A program made the position numbers and the translations under genes. Positions 6,781-11,695 of a stretch of 11,695 bases of DNA are shown piece by piece. The stretch is from Faecalibacterium sp. UBA7177 (GTDB lineage: Bacteria; Bacillota; Clostridia; Oscillospirales; Ruminococcaceae), in contig DKVN01000143.1 of NCBI GenBank assembly GCA_002491225.1, positions 1 to 11,695 of the forward strand. The letters are read 5' to 3'. Every line of letters starts with the position of its first letter. Positions within the stretch are counted from its first letter, which is position 1. Under the pieces are notes generated by a model. It was not told the origin of the DNA. It made no database searches and saw nothing but the letters and a program-made list of their open reading frames with translations.

Positions 6781-6809
6781 TTGTCAAACCCCCGTCTTTG
6801 GGGTATAGT
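6781..6809 (+). promoter_or_regulatory. Promoter of the DUF1858-trmK operon
   Basis: TTGTCA (6781-6786), 17 bp, TATAGT (6804-6809). The start of transcription would be near 6816, giving a leader of about 73 nt. It is back-to-back with the rny promoter, the two -35 boxes lying 51 bp apart. Confidence 0.7.
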
Positions 6810-6821
6810 AATAAAGATTGG

Positions 6822-6858
6822 GGGTGAATACACCCATGCCCCGCCCGGCTTTGGGCGG
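6822..6858 (+). other. Two small hairpins in the DUF1858 leader
   Basis: GGGTG-AATA-CACCC (6822-6835) and CCGCCC-GGCTTT-GGGCGG (6841-6858). The second ends 16 nt before the ribosome binding site. Neither has a terminator T-run; they may stabilise the 5' end. Confidence 0.45.
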
Positions 6859-6874
6859 AGTTGTGATATCGAAA

Positions 6875-6880
6875 GAGAGG
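6875..6880 (+). promoter_or_regulatory. Ribosome binding site fixing the DUF1858 start
   Basis: GAGAGG, 8 nt before the ATG at 6889. It rules out the longer in-frame reading that would start at a GTG at 6739, upstream of the predicted promoter. Confidence 0.7.
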
Positions 6881-6888
6881 TTTTCAAC

Positions 6889-7083
6889 ATGATCACCAAG
6901 GATACCATCATCGGCGACATTTTGGATATGGACCAGAACACCGCGCCCTATTTTCTCGAGATCGGCATGCACTGCCTGGGCTGCCCGGCCTCCCGCGGGG
7001 AGACATTGGAGCAGGCCTGCGCCGTGCACGGCACCGACGTGAACGAGCTGGTGGAGAAGCTGAACGCCCACTTTGCCGGCTGA
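6889..7083 (+). CDS. DUF1858 redox-disulfide domain protein
   Basis: 64 aa, a stand-alone DUF1858 domain (also described as the hybrid-cluster-protein-associated redox disulfide domain). Diagnostic features are the N-terminal ITKDTIIGDIL, then LEIGMHCLGCPAS with a CxxC pair, then ETLEQACAVHGTDVNELVEKLN. The role is unproven; the CxxC suggests thiol redox or metal binding. I chose the ATG at 6889 because GAGAGG lies 8 nt upstream and the family begins here; a longer in-frame GTG start would run through the promoter. It overlaps or nearly abuts trmK, so the two are probably co-translated. No hybrid cluster protein gene is in the window. Confidence 0.88.
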   Translation: MITKDTIIGDILDMDQNTAPYFLEIGMHCLGCPASRGETLEQACAVHGTDVNELVEKLNAHFAG

Positions 7084-7807
7084 AGAGACAGCGCGGCCCG
7101 AGCCGTCCGCGCGCGCGGTGCATCTGGACGCCCGGCTGGCGGCGGCCGCCGCGCTGGTGCGGCCGGGGTCGGCGGTGGCGGACATCGGCTGTGACCACGG
7201 CAAGCTGACCGCCGCGCTCGCTTTGCGGGGGGACTGCCCGCGTGTGATCGGCACCGACCTGCGCCCGGGCCCGCTGGCGGCGGCTGCCGCCACCTGCGCG
7301 GGGGCCGGATGCGCCGGGCGGGTGCAGCTGCGGCTGGGGGGCGGCCTTTTGCCGATTGCGCCCGGCGAGGTGCGGGACATCGTGCTGGCCGGGATGAGCG
7401 CCGGGACGATCGAGGAGATCTTACAGGGCGAGGGCTGCGGCTGGGTGAGAGACCCGGCCCTGCGGCTGATTTTGGTTCCGGCCACCCGGCATGGGCAGCT
7501 GCGGGCCTGGCTCTGCCGCAATGGCTTTGCGATCCGGGAGGACCGCCCGGTGCGGGCCGCGGGCCGCTGGTACGCGGTGATGGCGGCCGAGTACACCGGC
7601 CGGCCCACCCGGCCGGGGGCGGCCTTCTGCGTCTTGGGCCGCACCGGAAGCTATCCCGGCGCGGCGGGCTACCGCGCCCAGGAGCTGGCCAAACTGGCCA
7701 AGATCTGCAAAGGGCTGCGGGATGAGGCGCTGCGCGGGCAGCTGACGGCGGTGCTGCGCGGCGAGGCCGCCGCGGAGGAGCCGCTGCCGGTGGAACCGGG
7801 CAGTTAG
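7073..7807 (+). CDS. trmK: tRNA (adenine22-N1)-methyltransferase TrmK
   Basis: 244 aa if started at the TTG at 7073. TrmK methylates N1 of A22 in tRNA using S-adenosylmethionine. The Rossmann core shows HLDARLAAAAALV, the SAM motif VADIGCDHG (35-43), GTDLRPGPL (60-68), IVLAGMSAGTIEEIL (103-117) and LILVPATRHGQLRAWLCRNGF, followed by a C-terminal helical part. The start is uncertain: the TTG overlaps the DUF1858 gene by 11 nt without a well-placed ribosome site, while a GTG at 7118 (giving MHLDARL) fits usual TrmK N-termini better and gives 229 aa. Either suggests translational coupling. The motif usually read as AGMGG is AGMSAG here. The next gene is Nif3-type, matching the B. subtilis yqfN-yqfO order. 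Confidence 0.88.
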   Translation: MPAEETARPEPSARAVHLDARLAAAAALVRPGSAVADIGCDHGKLTAALALRGDCPRVIGTDLRPGPLAAAAATCAGAGCAGRVQLRLGGGLLPIAPGEVRDIVLAGMSAGTIEEILQGEGCGWVRDPALRLILVPATRHGQLRAWLCRNGFAIREDRPVRAAGRWYAVMAAEYTGRPTRPGAAFCVLGRTGSYPGAAGYRAQELAKLAKICKGLRDEALRGQLTAVLRGEAAAEEPLPVEPGS

Positions 7808-7821
7808 CGGTTAAAAAACGC

Positions 7822-7861
7822 ACCGCAGGGCCGCACAGGCAAAAGCGGCCCCGGTTTTTTT
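7822..7861 (+). terminator. Intrinsic terminator after trmK
   Basis: GGGCCGC (7828-7834) pairs with GCGGCCC (7845-7851) around a 10-nt loop, extended by ACCG/CGGT with a two-base bulge, then seven T (7855-7861). It lies 15 nt after the trmK stop. Confidence 0.88.
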
Positions 7862-7866
7862 GAGGG

Positions 7867-7891
7867 AGGTTCCGGCGGGCCGCCGGAACCT
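7867..7891 (+). repeat. Long perfect palindrome between the trmK terminator and the Nif3 gene
   Basis: AGGTTCCGGCG, GGC, CGCCGGAACCT: an 11-bp perfect stem on a 3-nt loop. It begins 5 nt after the terminator T-run and ends 10 nt before the ribosome binding site of the Nif3 gene. No T-run follows. Candidates are an operator, an RNA processing or stability hairpin, or a translation control element. Confidence 0.75.
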
Positions 7892-7901
7892 GGGAGAGAA
7901 T

Positions 7902-7907
7902 GAGGAG
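7902..7907 (+). promoter_or_regulatory. Ribosome binding site fixing the Nif3 start
   Basis: GAGGAG, 9 nt before the ATG at 7917. It excludes a longer in-frame reading from a TTG at 7860 inside the terminator T-run. Confidence 0.7.
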
Positions 7908-7916
7908 AAGCACCGC

Positions 7917-8660
7917 ATGGTAAGAGTGGAAGAGGTGCTGCAGTATGTGCAGCAGCTTGCCCCGGCCTCGCTGGCCGAGGATTGGGACAACGTGGGGGCC
8001 CTGGTGGACTGCGGCGTCGAGATCACCAGCATTCTGGTGGCGCTGGACATCACCGAGGAGGTGGTGGCCGAGGCCGAGTATCAGGGCTGCCAGCTGATCG
8101 TCTCGCATCATCCGGTGATCTTTACGCCGATGCGGCAGATCTCCCGGCGGGACGTGCCCTACCGCATGATCAAAAAAAACATCTCGGCCATCTGCGCCCA
8201 CACCAACCTCGACGCGGCCGAGGGCGGGGTCAACGACATCCTCTGCAAGCTGTTCGGCATCGGGGACGCCAAACCCTTTGACAAGATCGGCCGGGTGGGG
8301 CGGCTGGCCCGGCCCACCGGCGCGCCGCAGCTGGCGGCCGCCTGCCAGGAGACGCTGGGGGCCCATGTCAAGCTGGTGGACGCGGGCAGGCCGATCGCCA
8401 ACCTGGCGGTGGTGGGCGGCTCGGGCGGCAGCATGCTCGAGGCCGCGGCGGCCGCCGGGGCGGACGCATTGCTGACCGGCGAGGCCGGCCACCATGCCGC
8501 CATCGACGCGCGGCGGATGGGCCTCTCGCTGATCGTGGCCGGGCACTACGCCACCGAGTTCCCGGTGGTGGCGGTGCTGGCCGACAAGCTCGCCCGCCGC
8601 TTTGGCGGGGTGCGGGTGCTGGGCAGCCGCCGCAGCCGCGACCCCTTTACCTATTTATAA
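7917..8660 (+). CDS. Nif3-like dinuclear metal center protein (YqfO family)
   Basis: 247 aa. The family forms toroidal hexamers with a two-metal site per subunit; its substrate is not firmly known, though GTP-cyclohydrolase-type activity is often annotated. Signature segments are EDWDNVGALV (21-30), LIVSHHPVIF with His64-His65 (60-69), AHTNLDAAEGGVND with His95 and Asp99 (94-107), LLTGEAGHH (185-193), and GHYATEFPVV with His210 and Glu214 (209-218). All expected metal ligands appear present. It is the short form, lacking the extra insert domain of roughly 370-aa homologues such as B. subtilis YqfO. The TrmK-Nif3 neighbourhood is conserved in Firmicutes. No clear promoter lies between the trmK terminator and this gene, so expression may rely on read-through. 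Confidence 0.93.
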   Translation: MVRVEEVLQYVQQLAPASLAEDWDNVGALVDCGVEITSILVALDITEEVVAEAEYQGCQLIVSHHPVIFTPMRQISRRDVPYRMIKKNISAICAHTNLDAAEGGVNDILCKLFGIGDAKPFDKIGRVGRLARPTGAPQLAAACQETLGAHVKLVDAGRPIANLAVVGGSGGSMLEAAAAAGADALLTGEAGHHAAIDARRMGLSLIVAGHYATEFPVVAVLADKLARRFGGVRVLGSRRSRDPFTYL

Positions 8661-8685
8661 GAGCGGACAAAACGGCAACGCAGCG

Positions 8686-8713
8686 GGGGCTGCCGGGCGG
8701 GCCCGGCGGCCCC
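8686..8713 (+). terminator. Possible terminator after the Nif3 gene
   Basis: A GC-only stem of 12 pairs (one G-U) with a CGGG loop, starting 25 nt after the stop. The following TTGTGTCATTTT is only partly T-rich, so termination may be weak or read-through into rqcH is possible. Confidence 0.5.
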
Positions 8714-8768
8714 TTGTGTCATTTTGAAGCGGCCTGCGGCTCTTTTGCCGCGCAAAGCAACCCTTTTT

Positions 8769-8777
8769 GGAGGTGAT
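8769..8777 (+). promoter_or_regulatory. Ribosome binding site fixing the rqcH start
   Basis: GGAGGTGAT, a near-perfect match to the 16S rRNA 3' end, placed before the ATG at 8782. An in-frame TTG at 8767 overlaps this site and is rejected as the start. Confidence 0.8.
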
Positions 8778-8781
8778 CCCT

Positions 8782-10527
8782 ATGGCGCTGGACGCCGCGA
8801 CCCTGGCGCTGGCCGGGGCCCAGCTGGCCCGGGTGCTGACCGATACCAAAATCGACAAGATCTACGAGCCCACCCGGGACGAGGTGGTGCTGACCCTGCG
8901 CAGCCGCACCGAGACCTTTCGGCTGCTGCTCTCGGCCCGCAGCGGCTCGGCCCGCGCCTGCCTGACCGGCGAGAGCTTCGAGAACCCGCCCACGCCCCCC
9001 GGCTTCTGTATGCTGCTGCGCAAGCATCTGGCGGGCGGGCGGCTGCTCGCGGTCGAGCCCGAGCCGGGGGACCGCATCCTCTTTTTTAAGTTCCAGTGCG
9101 TCAACGAGATGGGGGACCTGGTGCAGAACACCCTCGCGGCCGAGCTGATGGGCCGGTACTCGAACCTCGTGCTGATCCAGGACGGAAGGATCATCGACGC
9201 GCTCAAGCGGGTGGATTTTGAGGACTCCGAGATCCGCCAGCTGCTGCCGGGGCTGCGCTACACCCTGCCCCCCAAGCCCGCCAAGCCGGACTTTTTCGCG
9301 GTGAGCGCGGCGGGGCTGGCCGCGGCGGTGTGCGAAAAGCCGCTGCCCCCGGCCGAGGCGCTGCTCAAAAGCTGCGCCGGCGTGGGGCCGGTGGTCTGCC
9401 GGGAGGCGGCCTGGCGGGCGCTGGGCGAGAGCGGTTTGCTGGCGAGCGAGCTCTCGGGCGCGCAGCGGGCGGCGCTGGCCGGGGCCATCGAGGCCATCCG
9501 GGCCGACTATGAGGCCGGGGGCCGCCCGGTGGCGGTGTACGGGCCGGACGGCGCGCCGGTCGAGTTCAGCTTTACCCCCCTGACCCAGTACGGCGCGGGG
9601 TATACCCTCACCGAATTTGAGGGCTTCAGCGAGCTGTTAGAGGGCTACTATTCCGGCAAGGACCGGGCCGAGCGGCTGCGGCAGAAGAGCCGGGACCTGC
9701 TCAGGGCGGTGAAAAATATGCACGAGCGGGCGGTGCGCAAGCAGGCCGCCCGCCGGGAGGAACTGGCCGAGAGCGAGGCGAGCGACCGGCTGCGGATCTG
9801 CGGCGAGCTGCTGCAGGCAAACCTGCACGCGGTGCAAAAAGGGATGAAGAGCATCACGGTGACCAACTACTACGACGGCGCCGAGCTGACCATCCCGCTT
9901 GATCTGCGGCTCGGCCCCAGCGCCAACGCCCAAAGGTACTTTAAGGAGTACAAGAAAAAGCAGACGGCGGCCAAAATGCTGGCAAAACTGCTTGAGGAGG
10001 GCGAGGAGGAGATCGCCTACCTCGAAACGGTGCTCTACGAGGTCGAGAGCGCCCAGGGCGAGCAGGCCCTGGGCGAGATCCGGGCCGAGCTGAAAAGCCA
10101 GGGCTACCTCAAATACTACAAGCTGCGGGACAAAAAGCAGAAACCGGCCGATTTTTACCGCTACCGCTCGTCGGACGGCTTTCTCATTCTGGTGGGGCGC
10201 AACAACCTGCAGAACGAAAAGCTCACCCTGCACACCGCCCGCGGCAAGGACCTCTGGTTCCACACCAAAAATGCCCCCGGCAGCCACACGGTGGTGATGA
10301 GCGAGGGCAGGGAGATCCCCGATACCACCAAAAACGAGGCCGCCCAGCTGGCGGTGCTGCACTCGAGCCAGGCGCAGGGGGTCAAGGTGGCGGTGGATTA
10401 CACCGAGGTCAAAAACATCCGCAAAACCGGCAGCCTCAAGCCGGGCATGGTGCTCTACGAGCGGTACGAGACCGCCTACATCACCCCCGAGCAGGGGATT
10501 GCCGAGCGGCTGCGGGTGAAAAAGTAA
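8782..10527 (+). CDS. rqcH: RqcH/NFACT protein (ribosome quality control, Rqc2 homologue)
   Basis: 581 aa. RqcH binds 50S subunits carrying stalled nascent chains and drives C-terminal alanine tailing that marks the chain for proteolysis. Older annotation calls it fibronectin-binding protein A. Domains in order: NFACT-N (about 1-165), with FCMLLRKHL and the key Asp97-Arg98 pair in EPGDRI; a helix-hairpin-helix region (about 185-245, with CAGVGPVV); a long coiled coil (about 280-440); and NFACT-R (about 460-560), with FLILVGRNNLQNEKLT, DLWFHTKNAPGSHTV and TEVKNIRK. The Asp97-Arg98 numbering coincides with the pair shown to matter in B. subtilis RqcH, so this copy should be tailing-competent. 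The start follows the very strong GGAGGTGAT. Confidence 0.96.
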   Translation: MALDAATLALAGAQLARVLTDTKIDKIYEPTRDEVVLTLRSRTETFRLLLSARSGSARACLTGESFENPPTPPGFCMLLRKHLAGGRLLAVEPEPGDRILFFKFQCVNEMGDLVQNTLAAELMGRYSNLVLIQDGRIIDALKRVDFEDSEIRQLLPGLRYTLPPKPAKPDFFAVSAAGLAAAVCEKPLPPAEALLKSCAGVGPVVCREAAWRALGESGLLASELSGAQRAALAGAIEAIRADYEAGGRPVAVYGPDGAPVEFSFTPLTQYGAGYTLTEFEGFSELLEGYYSGKDRAERLRQKSRDLLRAVKNMHERAVRKQAARREELAESEASDRLRICGELLQANLHAVQKGMKSITVTNYYDGAELTIPLDLRLGPSANAQRYFKEYKKKQTAAKMLAKLLEEGEEEIAYLETVLYEVESAQGEQALGEIRAELKSQGYLKYYKLRDKKQKPADFYRYRSSDGFLILVGRNNLQNEKLTLHTARGKDLWFHTKNAPGSHTVVMSEGREIPDTTKNEAAQLAVLHSSQAQGVKVAVDYTEVKNIRKTGSLKPGMVLYERYETAYITPEQGIAERLRVKK

Positions 10528-10544
10528 AAACGCAAATGATAAGG

Positions 10545-10578
10545 CCCGAATCACTGCCCTTTGGGCGGGCGGCTCGGG
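10545..10578 (+). other. Weak nested hairpin after rqcH
   Basis: CCCGA (10545-10549) pairs with TCGGG (10574-10578) around an inner GCCC-TTT-GGGC hairpin (10556-10566). No T-run follows, so no firm terminator separates rqcH from the next gene. Confidence 0.35.
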
Positions 10579-10598
10579 GAAGCGGGACGTTGAGAGGA

Positions 10599-10614
10599 AC
10601 CGGCAAGGGCCGGT
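10599..10614 (+). other. Hairpin just upstream of the zinc-ribbon gene
   Basis: ACCGGC-AAGG-GCCGGT, a perfect 6-bp stem 20 nt before the ATG and directly upstream of the GGAAGGGAG ribosome binding site. It may influence translation or mRNA stability. Confidence 0.4.
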
Positions 10615-10634
10615 CAGGAAGGGAGCGTTGAGGG

Positions 10635-11573
10635 ATGTTTTGTACCCAGTGCGGCAGCGAGCTGCCGGAGGGGGTGACCCACTGCATGGTCTGCGGCGCA
10701 CCGGTGCGGGCCGCGGCGGGCCGCCGGGTGAGCCCGACAGCATCGGAGGCCACAGCGCCGGATCAGACCCTGGACGCGGCACCGGAAACCGCAGCGCCGG
10801 AGGCGGCGCAGGCCGCGGTGCCGGACGCGGACATAAAGAGCGCCGAAGCGACGGCAGAGGGCACACCCGAGGCAGCCGTGCCCGAGATGAGCGCGGCAGA
10901 GGAAAATACGGCAGAGGAAATCGCGGCAGAGGCGAGCCCGGCGCAGCCCGAAGCGGCTCCGACCGCGCAGCAGCCCCCGGCGCAGCCGGGCGGGCCCAGC
11001 TACCCGCCGCTGCGCGATACCTTTGTGCCCTCCGGCCAGGCGGGCGGCGGGGCCCCGGCGGAAACCGCAGCCTACCAGCAGAATGTGAGCGGCTCCCGCT
11101 TCCGCGCCGGGGCGTCCGGGCGGGCGGCCCCAAGCGGCGCGGTGCATCCGAACGGCCCAGCCTACCAAAACGGCCCGGCCTATCAGAGCGGCCCAGCCTA
11201 CCAAAGCGGCCCGGCGGCGCAGACCGGCCCGGTCGATCAAAACGGCCCGGCGGCGCAGCCCGGCCCCGCCTACGCGCCCGGCCCGGCCTACACCCCGGCG
11301 GGCGGCCCCGCCCACCCGCAGGATCAGGATCCGGTGGGCCTCGGCGAGTGGCTGCTGAGCGAGCTGGTGCTGGTGGTGCCGGTGGTCAACCTGATCCTGC
11401 TCTGCATCTGGAGCTTCGGCAGCGGGGCCAGGCCCTCCAAGCGCAGCTGGGCCCGCGCCCGGCTGATCCTGCTGGCCGCGGCGGCGGTTATTGGGGTGAT
11501 CGCCGCCGTGGTGATTGTGGCTTTTCTGGCCAGCGGCATCATGCCGCTGCACGATCCCTACTATTACTGGTGA
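10635..11573 (+). CDS. Zinc-ribbon membrane protein with disordered repeat linker
   Basis: 312 aa. An N-terminal zinc ribbon has Cys3, Cys6, Cys17 and Cys20 (CxxC-x10-CxxC). A long Ala/Pro/Glu-rich, probably disordered region (about 25-170) follows, then eight six-residue repeats of the NGPAYQ type (173-220). The C-terminus has a conserved-looking GEWLLSELVLVVPVVNLILLCIWSFGS hydrophobic segment (about 237-260) and a second membrane segment (about 276-299) after a basic stretch. This layout (zinc ribbon, variable linker, membrane segments with a PVVNLI...W.F motif) is common among uncharacterised Firmicute membrane proteins; the function is unknown. The ATG has GGAAGGGAG about 9 nt upstream. 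No separate promoter is clear, so it may be read with rqcH. An ACTGGTGATC duplication spans the stop codon. Confidence 0.85.
   Translation: MFCTQCGSELPEGVTHCMVCGAPVRAAAGRRVSPTASEATAPDQTLDAAPETAAPEAAQAAVPDADIKSAEATAEGTPEAAVPEMSAAEENTAEEIAAEASPAQPEAAPTAQQPPAQPGGPSYPPLRDTFVPSGQAGGGAPAETAAYQQNVSGSRFRAGASGRAAPSGAVHPNGPAYQNGPAYQSGPAYQSGPAAQTGPVDQNGPAAQPGPAYAPGPAYTPAGGPAHPQDQDPVGLGEWLLSELVLVVPVVNLILLCIWSFGSGARPSKRSWARARLILLAAAAVIGVIAAVVIVAFLASGIMPLHDPYYYW
11151..11294 (+). repeat. Eight-unit 18-bp tandem repeat (VNTR-like) in the zinc-ribbon gene
   Basis: Eight consecutive 18-bp units, the first being AACGGCCCAGCCTACCAA, encode NGPAYQ, NGPAYQ, SGPAYQ, SGPAAQ, TGPVDQ, NGPAAQ, PGPAYA and PGPAYT. The core cGGCCC is kept in every unit, and the third-position changes show some age. 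The unit length keeps the frame when copies are gained or lost. Confidence 0.9.
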
Positions 11574-11586
11574 TCGACTGGTGATC
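11566..11586. repeat. Short tandem duplication at the end of the zinc-ribbon gene
   Basis: ACTGGTGATC at 11566-11575 is repeated at 11577-11586, one base between copies. The first copy contains the stop TGA of the zinc-ribbon gene. Confidence 0.6.
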
Positions 11587-11622
11587 CGGGGGCGCGGCGG
11601 GCGGTCGACCATTACTCGCCAG

Positions 11623-11692
11623 CCGCTGCCGACACCTCACCCGCGAGGATCGGAAGCGGGCAGGCTCGGCGCACGCCGTCCGCTGCCGACAC
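11623..11692. repeat. 13-bp direct repeat at the window end
   Basis: CCGCTGCCGACAC occurs at 11623-11635 and 11680-11692, 57 bp apart. The surrounding 122 bp after the zinc-ribbon gene contain no supported gene or terminator. Confidence 0.5.
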
Positions 11693-11695
11693 AGG

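Noticed and set aside
6948..8546. A 532-codon minus-strand frame across trmK and Nif3
   Set aside because: Arg/Pro/Ala-rich low-complexity translation crossing a strong terminator. The plus-strand genes have clear motifs and ribosome sites.
9637..11133. A 498-codon minus-strand frame opposite rqcH and the zinc-ribbon gene
   Set aside because: GC-driven shadow; it spans an intergenic region and lacks domains.
11151..11294. Tandem repeats considered as a CRISPR array
   Set aside because: Units are contiguous with no spacers, are in frame with the zinc-ribbon protein and encode a clean hexapeptide repeat.
11621..11692. Adapter-like words (GATCGGAAG, GCTGCCGAC) near the window end, suggesting sequencing-adapter contamination
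   Set aside because: Matches are only 9 bases each and do not continue into the known adapter sequences; chance is more likely, though coverage inspection would settle it.

Overview
The window is very GC-rich, uses AGGAG-type ribosome binding sites and sigma-A-like TTGACA/TATAAT promoters, and carries RNase Y, RqcH, a TrmK/Nif3 pair, a single-PDZ membrane HtrA and a SpoVK/CbbX-type AAA+ protein. This set points to a high-GC Gram-positive of the class Clostridia, probably an Oscillospiraceae/Ruminococcaceae-type gut anaerobe. The organism call is an inference from gene content and style. Every large gene looks intact; I see no insertion sequence, phage gene, CRISPR array, tRNA or rRNA.

Layout. 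(1) 69-1325 (-): htrA. It is divergent across a 471-bp control region from (2) 1797-4145 (+): a 782-aa AAA+ protein with a lysine/alanine/proline-rich N-terminal tail, a degenerate ClpB-D2-like ATPase module and an intact CbbX/SpoVK-type module. (3) 4282-4662 (+): a small DUF5655-like protein. A bidirectional terminator at 4728-4776 separates it from (4) 4805-6355 (-): rny, with a TTG start and a roughly 340-nt hairpin-rich leader driven by a consensus promoter. (5) 6889-7083 (+): a 64-aa DUF1858 redox-disulfide protein with its own promoter, overlapping (6) trmK to 7807 (+). A strong terminator and a long palindrome follow. (7) 7917-8660 (+): Nif3-family metal protein. (8) 8782-10527 (+): rqcH. 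(9) 10635-11573 (+): a zinc-ribbon membrane protein with an 18-bp tandem repeat. The last 122 bp hold no recognisable gene.

Functionally this is mostly housekeeping with a quality-control flavour: HtrA for surface protein damage, RqcH for stalled ribosomes, RNase Y for mRNA turnover, TrmK for tRNA methylation, and an AAA+ machine of unknown client. I find no classic defence or mobile system. The most interesting signals are three helically phased TTTTCACA-like octamers upstream of a second htrA promoter (secretion-stress-like control), the pseudo-ATPase/ATPase fusion with a repeated helix motif in its tail, the structured rny leader with terminator-like elements, and the 18-bp repeat in the zinc-ribbon gene.
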